Shown: piece by piece, positions 9,638 through 17,353 of the stretch
How the letters are laid out: each line of letters starts with the position of its first letter
Numbering within the stretch: the first letter of the stretch is position 1
Source: Muribaculaceae bacterium
GTDB taxonomy: Bacteria; Bacteroidota; Bacteroidia; Bacteroidales; Muribaculaceae
DNA length: 64,000 nucleotides
Reading direction: 5' to 3'
Assembly (NCBI GenBank): GCA_017620635.1
Contig: JAGAUV010000026.1
Coordinates: 1-64,000 of the forward strand
Translations under genes and position numbers: made by a program
Notes under the pieces: model-generated
The model's database searches: none
What the model saw: the letters and a program-made list of their open reading frames with translations, nothing else
Told to the model about the DNA's origin: nothing

Positions 9638-11610
9638 GTTCCATGTTTTGTAAATAGTTCTTCGACATCTATCGAAAGACCGATCGACCAGTTTCGCCCT
9701 GTTGTATGCGCTGAATTCCAATAATATACGTCAGGACGATAATTTAGTATATTGTCTATTGCAAGATTTATGTTGACTCCTTGCCATATTCGGTTTTGTA
9801 TAGTAAGTTTCCATATCGAATAGGCATTATCGGTATCATGTTTGCTGTCCGGCCTAGACATGTATCTGCCCGAAAGAGCTGCATATATGCCGTAATTATG
9901 TTTGATCTGCCTGTCATAGTCAATCCGCCATGTAGCTGAATGTGGGCGTGACTGTGAGAATTGGGAATCTATGATGTTTCCTGATCTATGCAGGTAATTG
10001 TAACTTATAGATGCGCCTAATCCGCAACATAGGGTATAACGTGCGTTTATATCTATGCCGAAAACCCTTACTCCTCGCTCATTTGTGTAAATGGCACCCG
10101 GATACTCAGTCGTTTCAGAAGTGTAATCTGTCGTGGTAATGCGGCTGTCATAATAATTGTAGAAACCTGCCAGGTTGATGCTGTAGCTTCCTGCCGGTAA
10201 AAATCTGCGTATCTGTCCGTTTCTCTCAAATGCAATGTTGAGATTATGGCTTCGTTCTGGTTTTAGGTCGGGGTTCCCGTATATCATTTGAATACCGGCC
10301 ATATCAAAGCACATATACATTTCTTTGAGCGTGGGGGCTCGGAACCCTCCTGCATATGATGCTCTTATCGACATCGGTTTAAGTTTTAGCAGAGCGGCAA
10401 ACCTTGTGGTAAGTGCATTCATGTCTGACGCTAAAAAGAAATCATCTCGTACACCTAAAACTACATCTAACCATGATAATGGTTCCCATTCGAACTGAAT
10501 GAAAGCATCTATATTGGTTTGTGAATGTGTCTTGTCGTCTGCAAATTGATATGTCGCGAGGTAATCGTGCATATAGTCGGCGCCTGCTGTTATGGTAGTC
10601 ATTTCCCCTGTATTTGAATACAGAGCATGTACAATGTGTTGTCGGTTGCTGTAGTCATGATCGTGTGTTCTTTTTCCTGAAATGAATCGTGATTTGTCGT
10701 ATTGGTCATAGCCGTATGAAAACTCCAGATTTTGAGTGTTGGCTAATTGACGGGTCCCACGTAGACCTCCGTTATAGTCATTATAGCGGTCTTCATAATT
10801 TACTCGCTTGCTTGTTCTGTCGAAATAAGCACCACTGGCTGTTAATCGTAATTTGTCTGTGGCCCGGAATGTAAGACGCTCTTTTATATTTAGGACTCTG
10901 CCGCCGAAAATTTCGTGGATCGTCGATTCTGTGTCAAAGTCATCTGTAAGTTTTATTGTTTCGCTGGTAGAGTACTGTATCGATGTATTTGAGTTCCATT
11001 TGGATCGGTTGAAATTCATGTTTATCCCGTCTCGCCATCCCTTGCCTGAAGAGTTAAAGCGAGAGCTGAGGTTAAGGTTCCACGGGGCAGTCGTATCTTT
11101 TGTTATGAGATTTATGACACCCCCGACGGCATTTGCTCCGTAAACCGATGATGCTGCTCCTTTCACAATTTCCACTCTCCCTACGTTTCCAAGGTTTAGA
11201 CGTGAATAGTCTACATTGTCCATAGTTTCTCCGGCGAGTCTCTCGCCGTCTACAAGAAATAGAATCGCATTTCCGCCAAAGCCATTCATATTCAATGAGG
11301 TTTCTTGGCTCATTGCATATCCGAACTCTAATCCGGGTAATTCTTGTGTGAGAAGGTCTTGAATGTCAGTCGCATCCGTCTTCTTTATATCTTTCTCGCT
11401 GATAAGTCTGGTCGCAATTGGTACATCTTTCAGTATCTTGGGTGTCCGTGTCGCAGTGACTACTACCTCGTTCAGTGCTTCGTTTGAGCTCGAGTAATTT
11501 ACGGAGTCGGCAGCAGTCCCCTTGCCGGCAACAGTGTCGGCAAGGGCTGCCAGTGGGATTTGAAGTATGCATATTGTAAGTAATATTAATCTTGTCATTA
11601 TGTCGGTCAT
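9634..11610 (-). CDS. TonB-dependent outer-membrane receptor (haem/siderophore/cobalamin type)
   Basis: A 658-residue receptor with a signal peptide (about 1-25), a TonB box-like segment EVVVTATRTP near residue 50, a plug domain to about residue 170 (ISEKDIKKTDATDIQDLL, RVEIVKGAASSVYGANAVGGVINLIT) and a 22-strand barrel with aromatic-rich beta strands. It lacks the N-terminal carboxypeptidase-like extension typical of SusC, and there is no SusD neighbour, so it is a metal/haem/cofactor receptor rather than a glycan one. Its gene begins four bases after a calycin-like lipoprotein gene and overlaps an unknown membrane protein gene. A later in-frame ATG (11598) is an alternative start. The ligand is unknown; iron or haem is suggested by the divergent di-iron regulator. 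Confidence 0.9.
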   Translation of the reverse strand: MTDIMTRLILLTICILQIPLAALADTVAGKGTAADSVNYSSSNEALNEVVVTATRTPKILKDVPIATRLISEKDIKKTDATDIQDLLTQELPGLEFGYAMSQETSLNMNGFGGNAILFLVDGERLAGETMDNVDYSRLNLGNVGRVEIVKGAASSVYGANAVGGVINLITKDTTAPWNLNLSSRFNSSGKGWRDGINMNFNRSKWNSNTSIQYSTSETIKLTDDFDTESTIHEIFGGRVLNIKERLTFRATDKLRLTASGAYFDRTSKRVNYEDRYNDYNGGLRGTRQLANTQNLEFSYGYDQYDKSRFISGKRTHDHDYSNRQHIVHALYSNTGEMTTITAGADYMHDYLATYQFADDKTHSQTNIDAFIQFEWEPLSWLDVVLGVRDDFFLASDMNALTTRFAALLKLKPMSIRASYAGGFRAPTLKEMYMCFDMAGIQMIYGNPDLKPERSHNLNIAFERNGQIRRFLPAGSYSINLAGFYNYYDSRITTTDYTSETTEYPGAIYTNERGVRVFGIDINARYTLCCGLGASISYNYLHRSGNIIDSQFSQSRPHSATWRIDYDRQIKHNYGIYAALSGRYMSRPDSKHDTDNAYSIWKLTIQNRIWQGVNINLAIDNILNYRPDVYYWNSAHTTGRNWSIGLSIDVEELFTKHGT

Positions 11611-11614
11611 AATA

Positions 11615-12094
11615 TTACTTCCCTGTTGATATGAATTTGCAGGTCATAGGCATCGGCATTGCTCCGATATGAAGGACAAATTCTAATGTCAGTATACCTT
11701 CGGCCATATCTCCTTGCAGAGTTCCGGAGTAAGCTTGTCCGGCGTCATTTGTTCCGCTGAATTTGGTTGTTGCTATTTTATATATTCCGTCGTTTCCACT
11801 GACTTCGACTGCCGCTATATCGAAGGAGGATAGTGTATTGTGTCCGTTTCCGCCGAATGAAGGTATGGTAACGACTATCGTAGCATCATCTGTTGCCTTG
11901 AGTTTCACGCTTAGATTCTCATATTTGAGTTCAGTGTTGAGTACGCTGCAAGTGATGTCTCCCACATACGTTCCGGCTATCTGTTTTGCAGCAGGGAGTG
12001 ATGGTTCATCATCTTTATTTGAGCACGAGCTTAGTGTTCCGGCCACTGCCAGACAAAGAGTCATTAAGGTAATGATTAATTTGAATTGTTTCAT
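11615..12094 (-). CDS. Calycin-like surface or periplasmic lipoprotein
   Basis: A 159-residue lipoprotein with signal peptide and lipobox LSSC at C24, then an aspartate/glutamate-rich tether (SNKDDEP). The body, starting at IAGTYVGDITCSVLN, shows the alternating beta pattern of the calycin-like family found in Bacteroidetes next to TonB receptors. Such proteins are thought to bind small hydrophobic ligands or to deliver ligands to the receptor, like HmuY-type haemophores, although this protein was not recognised as HmuY itself. It is the first gene of the operon, read from a strong promoter at 12126-12156, with only four bases before the receptor gene. Confidence 0.75.
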   Translation of the reverse strand: MKQFKLIITLMTLCLAVAGTLSSCSNKDDEPSLPAAKQIAGTYVGDITCSVLNTELKYENLSVKLKATDDATIVVTIPSFGGNGHNTLSSFDIAAVEVSGNDGIYKIATTKFSGTNDAGQAYSGTLQGDMAEGILTLEFVLHIGAMPMPMTCKFISTGK

Positions 12095-12125
12095 TGCTGT
12101 TTTTGTTTGGTTTGTTTTTACGTTG

Positions 12126-12156
12126 CAAAATTAGACATGTGATATCGGGGCGACAA
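12126..12156 (-). promoter_or_regulatory. Bacteroidetes-type promoter of the lipoprotein/TonB receptor operon
   Basis: On the minus strand TAATTTTG (12133-12126) is a perfect -7 element, and TTG (12156-12154) lies exactly 20 bases upstream. It faces away from the promoter of the hemerythrin-LuxR gene, leaving about 90 bases between the two for operators. Confidence 0.7.
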
Positions 12157-12248
12157 TACCTTGATTTGACGGTCTTGCTATAGCCCAGATAGGCCGTACT
12201 GATGTCAGATAAGCATATATACCTTTCGCAAATAACTAATTTTAGGTA

Positions 12249-12279
12249 TTGTAGGCTTCGTTATATTGAAGTAATTTTG
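12249..12279 (+). promoter_or_regulatory. Bacteroidetes-type promoter of the hemerythrin-LuxR regulator gene
   Basis: TTG at 12249-12251 and TAATTTTG at 12272-12279, spaced 20 bases apart, form a good -33/-7 pair. The ATG lies 28 bases further on. Confidence 0.65.
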
Positions 12280-12306
12280 CATGGGTAATAATGTACTTGA
12301 CAGATC

Positions 12307-13266
12307 ATGATCGACAAACAGCGAGGCTATCTGCCGTCAAATAATATGAGAGAGCTTATAAGAGACAATGCAATGCTATTGCCTGCTATAAGCCGTTTTG
12401 ATATCGCCTTTGGCTTCGGCGACAACTCAATAGATAAGATATGTCGTGATAATGGCGTGGATACCGGCACGTTTATCAGTGTATGCAATCTTCTTAGCGG
12501 ATATGCTTATACCCATTGCCATGTATCGCTTCCGTCACTTATGGCATATCTTAAACATGCTCATACTTCTTTTCTGGATATTACCTTACCCAAGATCAGA
12601 CATCATCTTATTGAGGCAATTAATTATTCGGAGACAAACGAGGCAGCCTTACTGCTCATCAGGTTCTATGACGATTATGTGATAGAAGTCAAACGGCACA
12701 TGGATTATGAGAACGATGTCATCTTCGCTTATGTGGAGCGCTTGTTGAATAATGAGGTTGATGAAGATTTTGCTATAAAGGAATTTTCGGTCAATCATCA
12801 GTCTATGACTGAAAAGTTAAAAGAGATAAAGGATATATTTATCTACCACTATAAGCAAAAGGATAATGCCAGGTTGAGTGCTGCGTTATTCGATATTATA
12901 ATATGTGAGAGAGACATGATGTCTCATTTCGAGGTCGAGAACAATTTGTTTGTACCTGCCGTAAGTACATTGGAGAACAATCTGCGTACAATCCTTTCCA
13001 CAGAAATTGTTGACAAGGACGATATAATCGAAACTGGAGATGGAATGCTTAATTCCTTAAGTAAAAGAGAGAAAGACATAATTCGTAATATAGCGCAGGG
13101 CAAATCTAACAAAGAGATAGCCGATGAACTTTGTATATCTGTCTATACGGTTGCCACACATCGGCGTAACATTTGTTCGAAATTGGACATCCATTCTCCT
13201 GCCGGTCTCACTATTTTTGCCATCATCAATCATCTTGTAGATATTAATGACGTTCGGCCGATGTGA
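12307..13266 (+). CDS. LuxR-type transcription regulator with an N-terminal Ric/YtfE-like hemerythrin domain
   Basis: A 319-residue two-domain protein. Residues about 10-55 resemble the ScdA_N segment, and about 75-225 form a hemerythrin-like four-helix bundle with candidate di-iron ligands H84, H131-x3-E135 (HMDYE), H164 (VNHQS) and H207-x3-E211 (HFEVE). This spacing is nearly that of the E. coli iron-cluster repair protein YtfE (H84, H129, E133, H160, H204, E208). Residues about 250-315 are a LuxR/NarL helix-turn-helix (LSKREKDIIRNIAQGKSNKEIADEL). A sensor of oxygen, nitric oxide or iron acting on DNA is the simplest reading. It is divergent from the lipoprotein-TonB operon, which it may control. 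A LuxR-type activator of haemin-binding genes is known in Porphyromonas gingivalis (recalled, not checked). The ligand count is direct; the function is inferred. Confidence 0.85.
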   Translation: MIDKQRGYLPSNNMRELIRDNAMLLPAISRFDIAFGFGDNSIDKICRDNGVDTGTFISVCNLLSGYAYTHCHVSLPSLMAYLKHAHTSFLDITLPKIRHHLIEAINYSETNEAALLLIRFYDDYVIEVKRHMDYENDVIFAYVERLLNNEVDEDFAIKEFSVNHQSMTEKLKEIKDIFIYHYKQKDNARLSAALFDIIICERDMMSHFEVENNLFVPAVSTLENNLRTILSTEIVDKDDIIETGDGMLNSLSKREKDIIRNIAQGKSNKEIADELCISVYTVATHRRNICSKLDIHSPAGLTIFAIINHLVDINDVRPM

Positions 13267-13351
13267 CTTCATGATAGATCGCATTTGGCTGTGTGCTTGA
13301 ATGTAATTAACATTTTTTACATTCTTGTTTTTTATTGTCAGTGAGTAGGTT

Positions 13352-13380
13352 GAGATTACATTAAAAAATTTATAACTTTG
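13352..13380 (+). promoter_or_regulatory. Promoter of the small membrane protein pair
   Basis: TAACTTTG at 13373-13380 is a perfect -7 element with a TTG-like element about 20 bases upstream. As at 4198, the ATG (13384) follows within four bases, implying an almost leaderless message. Confidence 0.5.
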
Positions 13381-13383
13381 CAT

Positions 13384-13758
13384 ATGGAATTGAAAATACG
13401 ACATAGGCGTTTACACGCATTCTACACCAGCAAAGTACTTAATGCTATTATGATAGTGATTGTTGCGAGCCTCTTCCTTATGGCATATATGGATTCCTTG
13501 CTTCTGCCACTGATTTGTGCCTCGCTTGCCTTCAGTTTCTTTATCGGATATTCTCTTTGGCTATGGTTATGTAAACCCAAGAAAATTGTCGTCAATACAT
13601 GCTTGTCCGATATCAGCTTTTGCATGACGATATACTATCTTTTTGTTACCGGCCTTAATGCGACTGGCCAATGGTGGTATATCGTGCCTATAGTCATTTC
13701 AGTCATAGTATTGTGTATTTCCTTTACTGCTTATAAAGACGAATCCTTTGAGATTTGA
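13384..13758 (+). CDS. Small four-helix membrane protein of unknown function
   Basis: A 124-residue hydrophobic protein with about four membrane segments (roughly 20-38, 40-58, 70-88 and 95-113), a basic N-terminus (MELKIRHRRLH) and a short acidic tail (YKDESFEI). The ATG at 13384 was preferred over the TTG six bases upstream. The following gene, 31 bases downstream, is another small membrane protein carrying a bacterial PH-like domain, so the two may work together. No family was recognised. Confidence 0.65.
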   Translation: MELKIRHRRLHAFYTSKVLNAIMIVIVASLFLMAYMDSLLLPLICASLAFSFFIGYSLWLWLCKPKKIVVNTCLSDISFCMTIYYLFVTGLNATGQWWYIVPIVISVIVLCISFTAYKDESFEI

Positions 13759-13789
13759 TAGATATCATATTATTAGTTTAATTAGCAAC

Positions 13790-14230
13790 ATGGAAAAGGT
13801 TTATAAGTCATTGGTCGCCGGATGGTATAAATGTACATGCGTAGTTATGCTTGTTGCATTCCTTGCGTCATTGTATTTATGCTATAAATCCACCTGGATT
13901 CTTCTGATCGATATGGTTTTTGTGGGCTTTTGCGTATATATGATGTTTGATATGTGGTTCCATACAGATTATACTATAAAAGGAGATCGCTTACTTATAC
14001 GATGTGGTTTCCTGTTTCGTATGGAATTGCCGATACGTAAGATAATTGAGATTACTGATAAATCGACAATGCTTTCGTCGCCGGCTTTGTCTGCTAAACG
14101 GATTGGCTTGAGATATGGGCGGACAAATTGGGTATATCTGTCGCCGGAGAACCGGTCCGGATTTATCTCTGATTTATTGTTGCTGAACCCCGGGATAAAA
14201 TATTTAGCACAATTTGAAGCGAATCGATAA
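13790..14230 (+). CDS. Membrane-anchored PH-like domain protein (YyaB-like)
   Basis: A 146-residue protein: two membrane helices (about 17-35 and 39-57) followed by a domain with YTIKGDRLLIRCGFLFRMEL, IRKIIEIT and SSPALSAKRIGLRYGRTN. The SSPALSxKRIxLxYG signature and the SPENRSGFISDLL end match the bPH_4/YyaB-like PH domain family. The ATG at 13790 was chosen over an upstream TTG that overlaps the preceding gene. The function of this family is not established. Composition is AT-rich, like its upstream neighbour and unlike rplY downstream. Confidence 0.75.
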   Translation: MEKVYKSLVAGWYKCTCVVMLVAFLASLYLCYKSTWILLIDMVFVGFCVYMMFDMWFHTDYTIKGDRLLIRCGFLFRMELPIRKIIEITDKSTMLSSPALSAKRIGLRYGRTNWVYLSPENRSGFISDLLLLNPGIKYLAQFEANR

Positions 14231-14246
14231 AATAATTGCTTGAAAA

Positions 14247-14278
14247 TTTGGTGTATCACTCAAAAATGTCTATCTTTG
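14247..14278 (+). promoter_or_regulatory. Promoter of the rplY-pth-S4 operon
   Basis: TTTG at 14247-14250 and TATCTTTG at 14271-14278, 20 bases apart, match the Bacteroidetes consensus perfectly. The leader before rplY would be about 70 bases long. Confidence 0.8.
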
Positions 14279-14356
14279 CACCGCTTTTTAGCATCCCGTG
14301 TGATGGGAAATTAAGGAGCATAACTTAATTTTGAGTAACACAAACATTTAACTACA

Positions 14357-15007
14357 ATGGAACAATTTAAACTTGCAGCCCAGCCCCGTACTGATCTGGG
14401 TAAGAAGGCTACCAAAGCCCTCCGTCAGAAAGGTCTTGTCCCCGTTGTCCTCAACGGCGGCGCTATCGTTGAACTTCCCTACACCGGCACTCTTAAAGCC
14501 GGCGAGAAAGTGGTGGAAATCGGCAATGGTAAAGGTCTCATCACTACTGATCTCGTTGTTACAAACGAGGCTGTTCGCAAGCTCGTATATACTCCCGACA
14601 TCTTCGCTATCGAGCTTGATATCAATGGCGAAAAACGTATGGCTGTTCTCAAGGACCTTCAGTTCGATCCCGTAAAGGATTCGCTCCTTCACATGGATCT
14701 TCTTGAGGTTAACGAGACAAAACCCATCGTTATGGAAGTTCCCGTTAAGCTTGAAGGTCATGCTGCCGGTGTTAAGGCCGGTGGTAAGCTCTCGCTTTCG
14801 ATGAAGAAACTTAAGGTGCGTGCCATCTATACTGCAATCCCCGAGCGTCTCGTTATCAACGTCGACGACCTCGGCCTTGGCAAATCTCTCGCTGTCGGCG
14901 ATATCCACATCGAGGGTCTTGAGCTCGTTAATGCCAAGAATGCTGTCGTTTGTGCCGTTCAGCTCACTCGTGCTGCCCGTGGCGCTGCTGCAGCAGCCGC
15001 TAAGTAA
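14357..15007 (+). CDS. rplY: 50S ribosomal protein L25 (CTC-type, two-domain)
   Basis: A 216-residue protein. The N-terminal domain (KLAAQPRTDLGKKATKALRQKGLVPVVLNGG) is the L25 5S-rRNA-binding fold, and the C-terminal TL5/CTC domain extends to an alanine-rich tail (ARGAAAAAAK). L25/CTC binds 5S rRNA in the large subunit. The gene starts strongly GC-richer, C-ending codon use typical of highly expressed genes, in contrast to the AT-rich stretch upstream. It is followed by pth 18 bases downstream, the arrangement commonly seen in bacteria. Confidence 0.97.
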   Translation: MEQFKLAAQPRTDLGKKATKALRQKGLVPVVLNGGAIVELPYTGTLKAGEKVVEIGNGKGLITTDLVVTNEAVRKLVYTPDIFAIELDINGEKRMAVLKDLQFDPVKDSLLHMDLLEVNETKPIVMEVPVKLEGHAAGVKAGGKLSLSMKKLKVRAIYTAIPERLVINVDDLGLGKSLAVGDIHIEGLELVNAKNAVVCAVQLTRAARGAAAAAAK

Positions 15008-15025
15008 GTATTTGACTGAAGTGGC

Positions 15026-15589
15026 ATGAAGCACCTTATTGTAGGTTTGGGTAACATCGGTGATGAATATCGCGATACCCGCCACAACATAGGATTTATG
15101 ATATTGGACGCCTTAGCCGAGGCGTCCAATATTTCTTTTTCTACAGGACGCTATGGCGATATCGGTCGGGGGCGCATTAAAAACCAGCAGATCGTTCTTT
15201 TAAAGCCTTCTACGTACATGAATCTCAGCGGAAACGCTGTAAGATACTGGAAAGATCAGGAGGGCATAGAGATTGAAAATATACTTGTTCTTGTAGATGA
15301 TATCGCATTGCCTCTCGGTGCTATAAGGATCAAAGGCCGTGGTACTGATGCCGGGCATAATGGTCTCAAAAATATAGCGCAGATGCTTGGTACGGAAGCT
15401 TATCCGCGTCTTCGCTTCGGGGTTGGCAACGATTTCCCTCGCGGTTGCCAGATCGACTATGTCCTTGGCAAATTCCCTCCCGAGGATCGTAAAATTGTAG
15501 ACGAGCGCATTCCCGTTGCGATAGATGCCATTAAAGAAACCGTTCTTGCAGGCCTTGGGGCTGCCATGTGTAAATATAACAATAAGTAG
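15026..15589 (+). CDS. pth: Peptidyl-tRNA hydrolase
   Basis: A 187-residue enzyme that releases tRNA from peptidyl-tRNA dropped by ribosomes. It begins [24 protein letters not shown], with the conserved N10 region and catalytic H20 (TRHNIG). It also has [13 protein letters not shown] and [27 protein letters not shown], the family's substrate-binding loops. The stop is directly followed by the ATG of the S4-domain protein, so the genes are coupled in an rplY-pth-S4 operon. Confidence 0.97.
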   Translation: MKHLIVGLGNIGDEYRDTRHNIGFMILDALAEASNISFSTGRYGDIGRGRIKNQQIVLLKPSTYMNLSGNAVRYWKDQEGIEIENILVLVDDIALPLGAIRIKGRGTDAGHNGLKNIAQMLGTEAYPRLRFGVGNDFPRGCQIDYVLGKFPPEDRKIVDERIPVAIDAIKETVLAGLGAAMCKYNNK

Positions 15590-16033
15590 ATGGGCAAGAG
15601 TGAGGTTCGTATCGACAAGTGGCTTTGGGCGATGCGTGTTTTCAAGACACGCACTATTGCCACCGATGCGTGTAAGAAAGGGCGTGTAAGCGTTGGCGAT
15701 GGGCCGGTAGTCAAGCCGTCGAGGACAATAGCGGTAGGAGATATAATAAAGGTAAGGAAGCCTCCGATCACGTTTACATTCAGGGTAAAGGCCCTGACAG
15801 AGAATCGTCTCGGAGCAAAGTTAGTACCTGACTACCTCGAAAACCTTACGCCTCAGTCCGAATATGATCTGCTTGAGGTTGTTAAGATTTCGGGTTTTAT
15901 TGATAGGCAGAAAGGTCTCGGTCGTCCGACTAAGAGAGAGGGGCGTGAGCTAAGCCGCTTTACCGATAGCATCAGCGACAATGGCTGGGACTTTGATTTC
16001 GATTTTGACGACGACGACAGCGACGAAAATTAA
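15590..16033 (+). CDS. S4-domain RNA-binding protein (Hsp15-like)
   Basis: A 147-residue protein. The N-terminal S4 domain is VRIDKWLWAMRVFKTRTIATDACKKGRVSVG, typical of Hsp15, which binds stalled 50S subunits carrying nascent peptide-tRNA. A basic middle (KGLGRPTKREGRELSRF) leads to a very acidic tail (DFDFDFDDDDSDEN). It begins at the base after the pth stop. The proximity to pth fits a shared role in rescue of stalled ribosomes. Confidence 0.9.
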   Translation: MGKSEVRIDKWLWAMRVFKTRTIATDACKKGRVSVGDGPVVKPSRTIAVGDIIKVRKPPITFTFRVKALTENRLGAKLVPDYLENLTPQSEYDLLEVVKISGFIDRQKGLGRPTKREGRELSRFTDSISDNGWDFDFDFDDDDSDEN

Positions 16034-16086
16034 ACATTCATTACATCACTGCCCGTGATTGATACGGGAATATACTTTTTATTATC

Positions 16087-17340
16087 ATGCGTTTTGACCA
16101 GCTTGCTCTTTCCGATTATATTCTTGATGCCCTCGATGCAATGAACTTCGAGGAGTGCACACCTATACAGGAGCAGAGTATTGATCTTATTCTTGACGGT
16201 TATGATCTGATTGCTTGTGCGCAGACAGGTACCGGCAAGACGGCGGCATATCTGTTGCCTGTGATCGACCTGTTGTCGGAGACTGAAGAGGATTCAAAAG
16301 TAAAGTGCGTGATAATGGTCCCCACTCACGAACTCGCTCAGCAGATCGACAGACAGATGGAGGGCTTCTCGTATTATATTCCCGTAAGCAGCCTGGCTAT
16401 ACATGGAGGTAACGACGGAAAGGAGTTTGCTCGTCAGCAACACGCTCTGCGACAGGGCGCCGATATGGTTATTGCAACCCCGGGGCGATTGCTCGCTCAC
16501 ATGAAGATGGGATACGTGGACTTATCATCTGTCAAATATTTTATCCTCGACGAAGCCGACCGCATGCTCGACATGGGTTTCTCTGATGATATAATGCGTA
16601 TTGTCGCAGAACTGCCGAAGGACAGGCAGACCCTGATGTTTTCGGCGACCATGCCTAAGAAGATACAGCAACTGGCTTCATCTATACTCAACAACCCTAA
16701 GGAAGTTAAAATTTCGGTCTCGAAGCCTGCTGAAAAAATCGATCAGTCTGTTTTCATATGTCATGAAGGGCAGAAGCAGGCAGTGCTCAAACACTTGTTC
16801 GAACAAGGTCATGACAAGCGCGTTATAGTATTCTCTTCGTCTAAGCAGAAGGTAAAGGAGCTGACACAATTGTTGCGCCGCAGCAAGTGGAAAGCAGCTG
16901 AAATGCATTCCGATCTTGATCAGAAGGCTCGCGAGGATGTGATACTTGGATTCCGGGCCGGGCGTATAGAGATTCTTATCGCTACAGATATTATAGCAAG
17001 AGGTATTGATATCGACGATATCGAAATGGTTGTCAACTACGATGTCCCTCATGAGGCCGAAGATTATGTACATCGCATTGGCCGAACAGCGCGAGCCGGT
17101 GCCGGTGGCAAGGCCGTTACATTTGTCAACGAACGCGATATGCAGCGATGGGCCGGTATTGAGCGCTTCCTCGGCAAAGAAGTCCGCCGCGAGACAATGC
17201 CTCCCGAGTTTGGCGAAGCTCCTGTATTCAAGGCCGGCAGGTCATCTCAGGGCAATGGTAAGAAGGGACGTCAGGGCAATCGGCGCTGGCATGGCAAACC
17301 GAAGAAAAAGTCGGATAGAAAGAACTCTAAGCCTTCTTGA
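16087..17340 (+). CDS. DEAD-box ATP-dependent RNA helicase (RhlE-like)
   Basis: A 417-residue helicase. Motifs in order: Q motif (FEECTPIQEQSI), Walker A AQTGTGKTAAY, PTHELAQQ, TPGRLL, DEAD (ILDEADRMLDMGF), SAT (MFSATMPKK), then the second RecA domain with IATDIIARGIDIDD and HRIGRTARAG. The tail from about 375 is basic and rich in G, K, R and S (GNGKKGRQGNRR), as in RhlE-type enzymes with an RNA-binding tail. It likely acts in ribosome assembly or RNA decay. Spacing (53 bases after the S4 gene) allows co-transcription. Confidence 0.95.
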   Translation: MRFDQLALSDYILDALDAMNFEECTPIQEQSIDLILDGYDLIACAQTGTGKTAAYLLPVIDLLSETEEDSKVKCVIMVPTHELAQQIDRQMEGFSYYIPVSSLAIHGGNDGKEFARQQHALRQGADMVIATPGRLLAHMKMGYVDLSSVKYFILDEADRMLDMGFSDDIMRIVAELPKDRQTLMFSATMPKKIQQLASSILNNPKEVKISVSKPAEKIDQSVFICHEGQKQAVLKHLFEQGHDKRVIVFSSSKQKVKELTQLLRRSKWKAAEMHSDLDQKAREDVILGFRAGRIEILIATDIIARGIDIDDIEMVVNYDVPHEAEDYVHRIGRTARAGAGGKAVTFVNERDMQRWAGIERFLGKEVRRETMPPEFGEAPVFKAGRSSQGNGKKGRQGNRRWHGKPKKKSDRKNSKPS

Positions 17341-17353
17341 ATGTTTCATTTTT

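Noticed and set aside
9634..11610. SusC-type glycan receptor
   Set aside because: No SusD partner, no carboxypeptidase-like N-terminal domain, and too short.
17006..17353. Upstream extension of the gldB frame into the helicase gene
   Set aside because: The extension overlaps the helicase end, and the signal peptide with lipobox begins at 17354.
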